From: Neelides folsomi
Lineage: Eukaryota; Arthropoda; Collembola; Neelipleona; Neelidae
Reading direction: 5' to 3'
NCBI GenBank assembly: GCA_034687125.1
Contig: JAQGBZ010000004.1
Location: 124,001 to 188,000, forward strand
Length of the DNA stretch: 64,000 nt
Shown: piece after piece, positions 10,104 through 22,677 of the stretch
How positions within the stretch are numbered: the first letter of the stretch is position 1
How the letters are laid out: each line of letters opens with the position of its first letter
The notes under the pieces: generated by a model
Databases searched by the model: none
Seen by the model: the letters and a program-made list of their open reading frames with translations, nothing else
Told to the model about the DNA's origin: nothing
Translations under genes and position numbers: made by a program

Positions 10104-13100
10104 ATGAACCCACGGTTGATATTTGTCCTATTTATATATTTAACTATTCAACAATGTTCTGCCAAGAAAGAAAAGGAAACGTTTGGTAAGTTAAAACTTT
10201 CATTTTATAAGAATGTATTTGGTAATTTTAACAAGGTTCTTTAAATTTCTTTCTTTTTATACCCTAACTGTTGTTTTAACTTTTCTAAATTTCATCAAAA
10301 TATTCTAAAACTATTGATTTACGTTTCCCTTAATTTTTCTATATCAGAATGACATATCGATGTGGTAAAGGTCGCTTATACATTTAGACATTGATAATGA
10401 ATTTATGCAGTTTAATTATATAATTCTAATTACAAAACCATTACACAGAATCGACGATTCTCTATCACATATATTTTTTGCATTTGTATTCAATATGAAA
10501 TGAGAAATGAAGTATGAGCACATGTGGGTTTTCTTTTTCGACGTATTGCCTATTAAGACTATTAACGGTTATATTTCAATCAACAATTCCATTCCATATT
10601 CCATATACATATGATACATACATTAATCAATATCCAAAAGCCAAATGCACATTTAATTAGCTTCACTGCTTCAACGTTGAAAGATATATTAGTTTTCGTC
10701 GTCATCGAATAAACCCATGTCTCTTAAACTTTAGAGTCTAAAGGATGCACTTTCTAATAGGATTATTTATAAACCCTACAAGCCCTCTGTATATGAGACA
10801 TCTTTTTAATTTTGCTTAAAAAACTTTAAAAATCTCGACGTGATTCTCAGCTACCAAAAAATCCTGGATAAAACCAATGATCATCATGTAAAGTTATAAT
10901 TTGTCCCTCGGGAAGTGCAACCGGGTAAATGAATATTAACTGGTAAGCTCGGGGGTTGGAATGAGTGAGAGAGGAAGGAAGCCATACATCATGAAGTCAA
11001 TTTATTGATGTTGAGTCTTTCAAAAGAGCTGAACATACAAAAAGGAGTAGATCAGAGTCAGGATGAGCAGACGCTACTTATTATACAACTTAAACGGAGA
11101 AGATGACGAGGAGCAAGTGGATCCTTCATTATATTGGCCATTTGCCCATCGGAAGTCTTAAGCACTTCCTATCCGTCACCAGAACCCCGACGGAAGGAGT
11201 CGTGAATGAGAACATTCCGAATGATCTTCAGATCCTTCTTTTAGACCTGTTGTATGGATTCTTCATTCGAATCCCAATGTTTATTATGATAAGAAAAACA
11301 GATGAACTCCCATTTCCTCATATGTGTACTTTTTCTGCTCATCTTCACAATATCTTAATACAAATATATATTTGGTCTCGTCTTCATACAAATCGTATTT
11401 TTGGTCTCATCTTCATACAAATATATTGGTCTCATAACCAGACCTCAAAATTTTAGTTGGAACTGGATATGAATTTTAAGATTGAAATTTCCGTAAACAC
11501 CAAAACCATTTAAGACTGAAAAGAAAGAGACAGAAAGAAGAAGCAGATGAGTTTGGCGTAATAACTAAACCATTTATTGTAGTCTTTGTAGTAGTTTTTA
11601 AAACAAGAAGAAATGTATACCTAAAGGTCTTCTTAAATGTCTTCTCATTTCCTCTCGGGTGGATGTGGATATTAATAGGCTCAAACAAGGGAATTGAAAG
11701 CCTTATCTCTCTCCCATGTGCTACATTTCTTGAGGCCATCGGTGGGGCTGAAGTGATGCGGAGAAAAGGAGCGGTTGGATATTAAGACGGCTTTTCTTAA
11801 ACATCATCAAGAAGGACGGGGCTTCTCTGTAGAGTGATTGATGGGAAAGATAAGAACTCAATTGAGCGTCTTTAAAGGTTTTTAAATAGGGATTAAATTG
11901 ATATTGAGGTCTAAGAATCCAAGATGGATAAAAGAAGGGCAGTTAAGGATGGGGGAGGATTTGGATTTAATATTGGTGAAAAAGGTTCCTTTTGTGAAAT
12001 GTAAATTGCTTTAGGATTCAATTGGATTGATAAGAATCATATCATATGATATGAATACAATTCATAAGACATATGAATACATATGATATATGAGCCGAGT
12101 AAAGGAGATTTGAGAACTTGGAAATCTGATTCGCTTTAAGCCCAGGCCTGGTAGATCATTTTCCTCACACGGGTCTAAGGGGCCTTCTTAATGTGGATTT
12201 TTGGGGAAATTCTATCTTTTACCAGGGACCTGACCCGGCTAAAAGGAGGAGTCTGGTTGGCTAATAGAATTAGATCTTGCTTGAGGCCTTAAACTTTGTC
12301 CCAGATGTGGAATCCCAGATCCCGTCTGGCTAAATTGAGAGAGAAAAAAAGGTTGTTGACTGCATATAGGGCTCCTGCGAGAGTGATGGGTCTCAGGGCT
12401 TGGGGTCGAGACACTTCTTGTTATTGACTTTGGAAAAGTTGCCCCTTTCTCCATCATTTTCCTTCACTTGCTTCTCTCAGTCTTCTCTGACAGACCCTGA
12501 GCTTTGTAATGCAATCTCTCCAATCCCTTAGCATATATCCTAATACTATGATGTTTACCAATAGTTTACTCCTTGTTTCTTACACATCCCTTCGGGTCGT
12601 AGAGTCGTAGGACCCTTGAGCGGGAATTTGGGAATAGTGGGGGAGTATATGGATTCAATATTAAGGGACAAGAAGGATCTCAACGGGAGAGAGTCAAGTG
12701 AGAAAAAAGGTATTATGTACAATATGTACTCTGTATAGTATTTGTATTTATGTATGTAGGATATATAATACATATGTAAAAAGGAGACCCTCATTGGCAT
12801 CCAAGCTTGAATCTTGGCAATTTCGGTTCTCTTTTGCCGTCTTCCAAAACACTTCTCGAACTTCAATGTTCTTTGATGGGTTTTTAGTGAGGTTGAGTTT
12901 ATTAGCTGAGGAAACTGGTTTGGAAGAAGTATTGAATACGGCCACTTGGTTTCTCACTTTACTCCATACGATTAGTTAAAGAATTTAGTGATGTGGTAGG
13001 TGGAAAAGAAGCCGACTTATTGCTTCTCACTCCAACCATCATCTTAGATGTCTTAGAAGAAGAAAGAAGGAAAATGAATGTTGTTGGGATCTCTTCAACC

Positions 13101-16100
13101 TTGTTTTAACATTATTACCTTTTTACCTTTCCACGAGACTCGAGAGAGAGAAGAGAGAGACTTTGGAACTTGGTTAATACTTGGACCAACATGGGTGAAT
13201 TCATGCTAATTCATATGGGGTAGGTTTTGAGAAGTGTAGCTGGAAGCTTTTGCATACCACCTCACATTCCTACAATAATGATTCACAGATTTCATTTTTA
13301 TTAGTTAGAGCCTTCCTATTCACACGTTATTAAGAGAGGAGCCCATTGAATTCCATCGCGTTTTTCATTAGGATCAAACACTCCGTGTTTTTGCTCCTTC
13401 AAACTTGAATCTCGAGTTTATGTAAAGTTTACTCTTAAAGTTATATTTCATTTTGAACAATGCCAACCATTCATGTTCCTTTCCATACCTATGAATCTAT
13501 GAAGTTCGGACCATGTTATATTGTATAGGTTAATGGAAAACTTTTTTCTTCCTTTCTTGGTAGAAATCGAACTGACGGATGAAGTTGAGAAAGAATTGAA
13601 CACAACAGTTGGAGACAATGTGAAACTCATCTGCGGAACACCAGTGGAGATTCCAACATCAGCCCGAACCTCATGGTTCCTCAATGGAGAATTCATGGAC
13701 CCAATTGACTATCCAAACATTATCATAACAAACATGAGGTGAGCAAATGGACTGAAGATTTAAAATGTTGTCAATTGTTTAAATATTATTTTCCTTCTTG
13801 TAGACTGAATATTAAAAGAATCAAATTGAAACAAAAGGGATCAATTACTTGCCAAGTAGTAGCCGATGAAAACAAAGATCATATTATTTTGACAAGATCT
13901 ATCATTGTAAATGTTGATCGTAAGTATGAAAAAAATATCTCGATTGACAATGAAGAGTTTCTGTTTGACGAAGGGGAAATTTATGCTGATGGTGAGGATG
14001 AGATTGAGAATGCAAAGAAAGACAAGGAATTGCAATGTCCGGAAAATGTTAAATTGAAGAATGAGACTTTTCTTTGTTTTGACATCGATGCCAAGAAGAA
14101 ATCAATGACACATTTTTTAATGAAAGCTGCTGGATCTACAATGACACTTTATTGCAATGCCAAAGGTAATTTATCATTTTAACTAATTTATTAAAACTAA
14201 TTTTAATAATGAGGTTAATTAAATGCAGTTAGGAAGTTAATGATAATTATAATTATAGTTTAATTTTTTAATTGTGTAGGAAATCCTAAACCAAAAGTCC
14301 AATGGTTTAAAGAAGGTAAAGCAATAGAGAAAAAAGGCTATCAACATCAAGTAAAGGGCAATGTTCTTGAGATTCTCGATGTTACTCATTCAGATGAAGG
14401 GAATTATCTTTGTTTTGCATCAAATGATCATGCAAGTCTTACATATCCAATCCATGTTGAAATTGTCGGTAAGTGAAATTTTTATCTTTTTGAGCCTTCA
14501 GAATTCGCTTCTTTTTCCCTTCGTGTTATTGGCATGTGGATGTTTTCTTTCGGGTGTCTATTTTTGTTTTATTTGTCTTGTCTCTTGCACATTTCGCAGT
14601 TTCTCCTTTTACTCTTTTTTTTAAATGTTGCGTCTTTACCTTCATTTTACCAATTTCATTTTCCTTTCGAGCTTATTTTCCTCTTGAGGTCTTAAACTTG
14701 TCAATGGCCAAGTGAACTTTATCTTAACTCGCTGCTTTTTTAGTTTATTGGTGAGCCTAAAAAATTAGTACATGCATTCCTGTAGGTTTAACATGCACAA
14801 TAAAATTTGAATATGACTTCTAGTTTTTATGTGTTTTCTCCTTCCATTAAATAGGAATAAGTACATAAACTTTTTTGTACTTACTACTTACATTATTATT
14901 ATGTATGTACATACATAGGTACATTTGGTATAGTTATAGTTATTCATACTGGTGGAGGCTTTGGGGCAAATTTGCTTTTTCTGTATTGACATAGATTGAA
15001 GAAATTGGTGGTGGAAATTCTCTCGGTGTTGGTGTCAACTCTCAGTCAGTCCATGGAGGTGATGGGAATTCACTGAATGAACCAAATCTTCAATTCAAAC
15101 AACATTTTTCTTGCATGAAATTTTCAGTTCGAGAACCAAGATATGTCCAAGTTCATCTTGTCAATCAAACCCTACTCATACAAAGCCGGTTATTAATTGA
15201 ATGTTTAATCGGAGGAGGAGATCATGAATCGTTTCTTGATTTTTATAAGTCTGATTTCAATTTTACTGATGTCAACAACACGAAGGAAATGGCCAAACTC
15301 GTGAAAGTAGAGGTATGTGATATTTCTTAAGTTCAACAAAGGATCTGGAATTATTGAAGATGTCCGCGTTATTTTCATCATATTTTTCATATACCAATAC
15401 TTGAATACTTGTACCAATACCATATTAACTCCAAACAGTGAAATTCATAATGTTCGCTTGTGTGTGTGCTTAATGCAAACAGCATTCATAATTTATAAAC
15501 TCCAAAAGTGTTGTCCAGAAGTTCATTTTATGAACGCATGGCTTTAGGCGAATTTAATCAAAAGCTGTCATGAGTTTTCAACGCTTAAGTTAATTAAGAA
15601 ATTATTAGATATAAAGCATATGGAAAAAGCATTGGGCAAGTTTGATTTGCAATGATTTTCTGACTTTGCTGCTAATTTTTAATTTATGCAGTTTTCCTAA
15701 ATAAGAATATTTTCGGTGTTTTTTAAATGAATTACACGAAAGGGATAATAAAATGTTAATAAATTGAAATTTTAGAAAGATCAAACTCACAACCAATATT
15801 TACATTGAGACCGTCGAACGTAACAGCATTAGTAGGCCAAACAGTTGAGTTAGAAGTGGACATATTGAGCGATCCAGAATATTCTGTCGTATGGCTGAAG
15901 CATTCTCATTTGGATTCTCAGGACGCAATCAGGGTTCAGGTATTTAAACAAGTTTTTTTGCAAAAAGTTGAGATTTTACTGCCGTTTTTATATTTTATGG
16001 TTGTTTGATGCATCGCTACTCAAATTCCTCTCACAAAAGTAATCAAGTAATCATTGACCGCCTGAATTTACTTAACTTTTCAATTCTCCCAACTCCATCA

Positions 16101-18879
16101 TGAATATTTACAATTTTGGCAAATGGCCAACTGTTGAATTAATTTTTACCACTTACTAATAAATAATAATATTTAATATACCTCAACATAATTTATGTTA
16201 AACTATAAATTAACGAATGAAACTAATTAAGGTACCATTAACTTTAAGAAAAAATTATTATTACTTCAGACCAAAAAATTCCATTGCGTTGAAAAAACTG
16301 TTGAATTAATCCAATTAAATTAGTTTTAATTAACTGACATGTAATTAGACTAATTTTAATTAGCCCTCAAATTCATTTTACAAATTCATTGATTTTCGTC
16401 TTATGAATATTATTTCTTTGAAAATAGTCGAGGACGAGTAATCGAGATTTGGACGCTGCTTTTAACATTTTGGTTCTTGATAATGTAACAGCGAGCGACG
16501 AGGGTTGGTATACCTGTATAGCAGGAAATGCTGTGGGAAGAGTTGCAACAAACGCTTATATCAAAGTTGTCGAAGGTTTGAATGAAATCTCTTTAAAATT
16601 TAAAGAATGTTCATTAACGATGTTCGTGGATTTAAAGGAATTTCCTTAATATGAATCTTCTTCCCACCCTTTAGAAATTCCAATGGAAGTGACAGAGAAG
16701 AAAAAACTACGAGATCCCAATTTATTCATTTACTTGATGATTGGTGGATTGTCTTTTATCTGTTTCCTCATTATTTCCATTGCTTTATGGAAAAAGAAGT
16801 CAGAGTGAGTTTTTTGAATTCTTCGGATCTTATTTCCTATACTTATTTTACAGTTTTAGCAGATTTCGCAAAATTTCGCATTATGCAAATGCATGGTTTG
16901 TTTATTAATAGTTCAAGATGGAGACGACATTACGAAGAAAAGAAGTTGGCAATCGTGAGAACAAAACAAGTTGTTATCGAACGCCGCCCAGCAATTGACA
17001 ATGACGAAGGAGCAATTGTAATTCAAACTCCCTTTGACTTTGGCATTTGAAATCAAATATTTTTTTTCAATTCTTTCCAGCTCATACCTGAAGTGAATAT
17101 TAAGAGTGTGGAGTGCTTTGGGAAACCTGGTCAAGAATATGAACTCCCTGTAGACTTGACTTGGGAGTTTCCAAGAGTGAAACTTGAGCTTGGAAAATAT
17201 TTGGGCGAAGGAGCTTTTGGTGAAGTGAGAATGGGCGTGGCGAATGGAATCCTCTTTGAAGGCGTTGAAACCACAATTGCAGTGAAAACACTTAAAAGTA
17301 TGTCTTAATCTTAAATTGATGATTTAATTAAAATTTAATTCATTTTGATATAATTTTCTTTTAATCTTGGTAATTAATCTTGTTTTAATTAATCTTATTT
17401 AATTTTCTTAATCTTAATTTTTATAGAGACTCATTCTGATGCCGAGTTAATTGATTTGATTTCCGAAATGGAAACGATGAAGGAATTAGGGAAAAACGTA
17501 AATATCATCAATCTTCTTGGATGTTGCACTCAAGGCGGTGAGCTCCTCGTATTAATGGAATATGCGGAACATGGGAATTTGCGAGATTACTTGAGAGACA
17601 AGCGGAATGAATTCATGTACGAAAGACCCCGAGTTCCTAACTTTGCCCTCGGCCTAGTTGACCAAAGACGAGAAGAGGAGTACAATGAAGCTGATGATGT
17701 TTTAACCTTCTGTGACCTGATGTCATTCGCATACCAAGTGGCTAGAGGAATGGATTATTTAGTACAGAGGAAGGTAAGAAGGAATATTTTACCACTACAC
17801 AATATCTACTTATCTACACAATATCATATATAATAAGATACATAATAATATATTATTTACATATGAGTGGATTCAGTGGATGGATGACTAATTTTCCCAT
17901 TTATTTCCAGTATGTCCACCGAGACTTGGCAGCTCGGAATGTCCTCGTGACGAGTAACAAAGTTGTGAAAATTGCCGACTTTGGAATGACTCGAAGTACC
18001 TTTACGAATGATTACTATCGAAAGAAAAGCGATGGTCGAGTTCCTGTGAAATGGATGGCTCCTGAAACTCTGTTCCATAGGATTTACACAACCCAATCTG
18101 ATGTGTAAGTTAAAATGACTCGTTTATTATTTAATAGGTTATGAAGGCAGTTATGGAGCATACAACTACATATGGTTAAATATATGGTTAAGAAATAAAC
18201 ATTTGGGATTGATTTATAGCTGGTCTTATGGAATACTCCTATGGGAAATTGTAACTCTGGGGGGAACTCCATACCCTTCGATGCCAGATGCTAATAAGCT
18301 CCTAGACTTTTTAAAACGAGGGAAAAGGATGGAACAACCAGCTAATTGTCCAACAGAACTGTAAGTTACCATAAACTATTTAAACTGAAATTAACCTTAA
18401 ATCCAAATTAAACTAAAACATCTTTGCTGATCATGACCCGGTTTTTCGAGTTGTTAAAAAAATAATTATTTCAGCTACCTTATTATGCGAGACTGTTGGA
18501 TGGATGCTCCATACTCAAGGCCTACCTTTACTGATTTGGTTGAAGACATTGGAAGGATTCTTTACATAGCTTCGGGGAAAGTGAGTTGAAACTTTTTAGT
18601 ATTCAAAGACTGCATTTGTTAGATAACAAAACAAGCTGGCATAATACTTGAATATAATAGACCATTTTTCTAATACAAACTTGATCACTAAATATTCTAA
18701 TGAATGTCTCATTAAGAGAGCGGTCCATAATTGAAGTTTTTTTAAATGATTAGGATTACATGGATCTTGAAGGAGTTCGGCCTTTAGAAGATGTTATTAC
18801 TCCTCCAAGCAGTCCAGAAAATTCACTTGGACGCGTAATGTTTGATCCTGATTTTGTGCGATCTTTCTCAGAACCTTGA
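10104..18879 (+). CDS. FGFR: Fibroblast growth factor receptor tyrosine kinase
   Basis: Type I membrane receptor for FGFs. Exons 10104-10185, 13564-13738, 13804-14165, 14280-14468, 15776-15939, 16428-16575, 16675-16804, 16912-17017, 17081-17297, 17427-17773, 17911-18104, 18220-18360, 18475-18580 and 18754-18879 join in frame (828 aa). A signal peptide exon ([20 protein letters not shown]) is followed by Ig1, an acid box ([15 protein letters not shown]) diagnostic of FGFRs, Ig2, Ig3 (VVWLKH ... YTCIAGN) and one TM helix (LFIYLMIGG to IISIALW). The kinase has [25 protein letters not shown], paired activation-loop tyrosines NDYYRKK, WMAPE, and a kinase insert. The tail DYMDL resembles the vertebrate YLDL PLC-gamma site. 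Ig3 lacks the usual first cysteine (ELEVDILSD). Intron 1 is 3.4 kb. An extra coding-like exon lies in intron 4. Confidence 0.95.
10186..13563 (+). other. Long first intron of the FGFR gene
   Basis: This 3.4-kb intron separates the signal-peptide exon from Ig1; both border it in phase 1. It has more GC-rich, purine-rich stretches (about 11.0-13.2 kb) than its surroundings and a small tandem repeat (11371-11438). A 33-codon open frame starts at 11063. I see no exon required by the receptor model. First introns of developmental receptor genes often hold enhancers; nothing here proves that. Confidence 0.6.
11371..11438. repeat. Short tandem repeat, about 29-bp unit
   Basis: Two and a half copies of a unit TTGGTCTCATCTTCATACAA plus a variable AT tail sit in FGFR intron 1. 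A partial, more diverged copy may precede it from about 11340. Confidence 0.6.
15128..15330 (+). other. Candidate alternative exon of FGFR (truncated secreted form)
   Basis: Inside FGFR intron 4 a coding-like frame follows a good acceptor (pyrimidine-rich run ending TTTTCAG at 15127). Spliced to exon 4 (phase 1) it reads on in frame, [20 protein letters not shown]..., for 67 codons to TAA at 15328. A strong donor, GAG/GTATGT, sits at 15313, but joining it to exon 5 at 15776 shifts the frame and stops after about ten codons. Either use ends the protein after Ig2, before the membrane helix. AATAAA at about 15747 could serve as a poly(A) site. The frame is also open upstream to 14995. I do not recognise the peptide. 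It could be an alternative last exon, a poison exon, or chance. Confidence 0.4.
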
Positions 18880-19865
18880 AGTTCCCCTTTGACTAAATAT
18901 TTATATTACATATGATTTACTTTTTACATTTTATTTATTTACTTAATTTGTGTTCTTACTGCCAAATTTTCAAAGACTACTAAAAGTACTGTACTTTTGA
19001 TAATTATCCTATTTGAAATACTTTTGTTCATAGATGTACAACAATGTTATTTGTACATTTAATTAACTATAAGTTTTTTGTAAACTATAGACTGGAGGAT
19101 CCTCGATATTTATTATTATAAACAAATGTGTTTCTAGTTTATATTTTAAAACTTTGACTTCTCACTATTAAAATATTTACTTAATCATTAACCTCACAAA
19201 GAGGTACAATTAAATTTTAATGAGATTTATAAGTCGTATTACTCAATTTTTATAAGTCATGTAAAGTCCATTAGATATTTAGAAATATGTCACAACTACT
19301 ATCAATAGTTTTAATTTTCATAAAAAAGTATTTATATACATTAATTGTAGATTAAAACTATAACTTTTTGAATATGTTTCTCGAATTAAATCTATAAATT
19401 AATAATGAATTAAATGATCAATTTATCTACAAAATCGTTATTTATTGATGTCCATAACATGAAAATCAATTCAGAATAAAGTCCAAAAAATGTTTATTTT
19501 GTCTAATGTCTGTTAACAATCTGATATGGCGTCACGAACTTGTTCCGAGAATTCTGAAATGGATCATTTATAACCTCTCGCGATTCACACGTCTAATGGG
19601 CCAAATTTTTGGCTCTTACATAGGTGAAACTTCTTGGTGTATTTTTGGATCATCGTTGGATGGATGGGAGGTCGACCTCTTCCTATTTTCAGCTTTAACC
19701 CAACTGACATTCTCTGTCTTCCTCAATATCTTACAAACTTCTCTTTAACTCACCGAACTTCGAAATATTGAATCGCCGATTATTAAAGAATCTACTGAAT
19801 ATTTAAGAATTTACTGAATATTAAATTTAGCGATTATTACAGAATTTACCGATTATTAATTTTAA
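18880..19865. other. Spacer between the FGFR and esterase-like genes
   Basis: It holds the FGFR 3' UTR and the promoter of the next gene. A direct repeat of GAATTTACTGAATATTAAA-like units lies at 19790-19858, just upstream of the esterase start codon. An 80-codon frame at 19506-19748 has no recognisable domain and I do not call it. Confidence 0.6.
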
Positions 19866-22326
19866 ATGGATAATGTAAATTTCCGAAGTATTAATTGTTG
19901 CTCTTGTCCATTTTACATGATTTTCTTAACCATCTTTATAATCTTACTCTCATTGAGTCAATTATTTGAGAGTTCAGTGATCGAGGAAGTTGGGAGTTTT
20001 GGACTCATTCCTAGTACATTGCGAAATCCTAAAAAGTTTGTTCGAGTTGATGGAGGAGAACTTGGAATATTTATTGGAACAGAAGAGGAGTTAACAGAAG
20101 GGTCTTCTGCTTATTATTCATTCCTTGGAATTCCGTATGGAAAAGCTCGTCGTTGGGAGGTATGTGTAAAATTTACAGTGAAAATACAATCAGAACTGTT
20201 GTATTAAATTCATTTATTCCTATCAACTCCTCTAAGAGAATTTCTTTAAGATTTCTTTAAGAGAATATCTTTAAGAGAATTCTTTAATGACCTTTGAGAT
20301 TAACTAATAGCATGTTTGAAATTCAGGATCCAAAACCCGTTGAGATTCGTACACGTGGAGTGGATTGTACAAGATATAGACCAATTTGTCCTCACTGGAG
20401 TCATAAAGAAAAAAAAGGACTTGGACACATTGACTGTCTATTTCTCAATGTCTTCACGCCCCATTTACCTACAAAGAACACAGGGAAATATTTGAACCTT
20501 ACGGAGACTGCCAGAAAAAGATTTTTAAAACCAGTCATTGTATATTTTGACTCGAGATACTCAGCAGAATCTACTGAACACAATTACAAGCCTGAAGGGT
20601 TAATGGGAAATTACGACACCCTTTTTATTAACATCAATTATCGAACGGGTGTTCATGGGTTTCTTTCAAATAACAATAGGTCATTGGCTGGTAATTATGG
20701 GCTTTTGGATCAGCTCGCGTCTCTACGATGGATCAAGAAAAATATAGGAAGATTTGGAGGAAATCCTTTAAAAGTTACGATAATGGGGAATGTAAAATAC
20801 ATTCTTGTGTCGCCATTATCAAAAGGGCTTTTTCACAGAGCTGTCATTCTCTCTGAATTTCATGGGAAATTATTATCAAATTTTCATTTTAAATTAAATG
20901 ATCAGTTTACGAGTGCAGAATTACTTGGAAAGAAACTTGGATGTTCGTTTGAATCTGAATCAACACTTCTTGATTGTCTTAAAATTACTCCGATGGATAA
21001 AATTCTTGAGGCTGAACATTTGATCTTTAAGATGGATTCTATTGAAAGGATTAGTCCTACGATTGATGAAGGAATTCGGCCCTTTCCAGTTTTGCCTTTA
21101 CATCCGATAGATTTAATTGAAAATGGGAATTTCACAAAAGTTCCAATTATGTTTGGGACTTTTGTTGATAATGAAAATTCTTTGGCTCGGACATTTTTTA
21201 GAGATGTGATTCGAATGGAAAATGATCTGCCTTTTGATTTTCTTAATAATACGGAATCTAAGTTGGATTTGTATGAAAGATTGTTTGAGTTTCTTAAAGA
21301 AGTACTTGAAGCTTCATCATTAGAATTAAATGAAAAGGATTTTAAGAATATTTGGGAATATTATTTTGAAAATGACTTTAAAGTTGACCAAGATAATTCG
21401 ACAATTTTTAATAGAATGTCAAAGGTAAAATATCGTACTTATAACTTATGACTCATACGCAATACTGCAGAATTAAATTAATAGTTAAATTCTTAAATTA
21501 ATAAAATTAAAAGATGATTAACGTCCTTTTAATTTTATATAGATGTTTGACGATTTTCAAATATACTTTCCAAATTGGAGATTGATTCAGAAATTAGCAA
21601 AGAACTTGAAAATTAAACCATTTTATATTTACATGTTAAATTATAAGGATGAACAAAAGAGTTATAGTGGTTCAAGTACAAGAGAAAATTCATTCCGAGA
21701 AATTGATATATTGAGACTTAGGAGAAGAAATAAAGAAGACATTGAAAGTTTAACACAGGAAAATCTTTGGAAAATCTTTACTGCTTTTTCCGAATTTGGG
21801 TATGTTTATCTGCAATATTACATTTGCTTAAATATTTAAAAATTCTCACTTTATTAAAGTGAGACACATGTTCTTATGGCTTATTGCACTTCACAAAAAA
21901 CATATACTATGTTTTGTGCTATAAAACCTGTGTCTCACTTTAATTGCGTTATCCATAAATCTGTAGTTGATAGCTTTATTTGGACTTAAATTAACCATTT
22001 AAATTAAGGATTCCCAAAAGCGCTATTTCGAGTTTTGGTAATTGGACCACTTGGAAAAGGGTTGATTTCAAAGAAAATTATTTTCCCTTCTATGATTTAA
22101 ACCAACAAGGAAAAAACACATTTGTGAATTATAGAAAAAACGTAAGTTATTTGACTTAAAAATACAAACAACTGTTAACTTTACTTTTTACTTTCAGGAA
22201 GCGTTATTCTGGGAGGGTATTTATGATTCAATAGTGAACGGAGGAAATTTATTCCTTGGATCTCTCAAGCTCAATATTTTATGCATTTATTTAAGCTTTT
22301 ATAATATCACTTTATACTTAAGATAA
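19866..22326 (+). CDS. Catalytically inactive carboxylesterase-like membrane protein (neuroligin/esterase fold)
   Basis: Exons 19866-20159, 20327-21424, 21543-21799, 22009-22141 and 22198-22326 join in frame (636 aa). A hydrophobic N-terminal segment (FYMIFLTIFIILLSLSQLF) is a signal peptide or anchor. Type-B carboxylesterase landmarks follow: YYSFLGIPYGKARR, HIDCLFLNVFTP, NINYRTGVHGF, GNYGLLDQLASLRWIKKNIG, FGGNP.KVTIMG, SPLSKGLFHRAV, and the distal WTTWKRV and FWEGIYDS. The nucleophile elbow GESAG is missing: TIMG runs into NVKYILVSPLS with several residues deleted. In the catalytic-His region (usually G.SH.D) one reads YSGSSTRENS, with no His. It therefore cannot hydrolyse esters; a ligand-binding or adhesion role, as in neuroligins, gliotactin or glutactin, is inferred. 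The last 25 residues are hydrophobic and may be a GPI signal or anchor. Confidence 0.85.
20229..20290. repeat. Tandem repeat of TCTTTAAGAGAA
   Basis: Four imperfect copies of a roughly 12-18 bp unit (TCTTTAAGAGAAT and variants) lie in intron 1 of the esterase-like gene, about 40 bp before the exon 2 acceptor. Confidence 0.65.
21854..21943. mobile_element. 90-bp foldback MITE in an intron
   Basis: The left arm TTAAAGTGAGACACATGTTC and the inverse of the right arm (TTAAAGTGAGACACAGGTTT) are nearly identical, and looser pairing continues inward. It sits in intron 3 of the esterase-like gene. The target-site duplication cannot be told apart from the AT-rich ends. Confidence 0.6.
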
Positions 22327-22677
22327 TGTTGAGTAAAAAAGTTTTAGATGTAAAATTAATATAAGACTTTGAGATATTCAAAAATTAAATACAAACCTAA
22401 CATAAAAGATAAATAATTGATGTGATCTTTATTAATGCTTGTAAAGAATTGGTCAAATGAAAAGAACAAATAAGATTTTTGTACTTCTATTGAAAAATGT
22501 TTATTTGAATTGTTCATTTCACATTTAAGTAAATGTGTTAAATAACTAACAATAATTTATAGTATATTTAGAAATTCAAAATTATTTTTAAAACATTTAA
22601 TAAATTGAATAAAGAGCTGATAAATCACTTAATTTGACAAATGTGTCATGAATGTAAAAATATTACTCTTGAAAGTT
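22327..22677. other. Convergent 3' spacer between the esterase-like gene and CWF19L1
   Basis: AT-rich 351 bp shared by two gene ends. AATAAA hexamers on the plus strand at about 22599 and 22608 and their inverse at about 22424 and 22500 are candidate poly(A) signals. Nothing else was seen. Confidence 0.55.

Noticed and set aside
19506-19748. 80-codon frame between FGFR and the esterase-like gene
   Set aside because: No recognisable domain, no splice or start support; could be an old transposon scrap but nothing identifies it.
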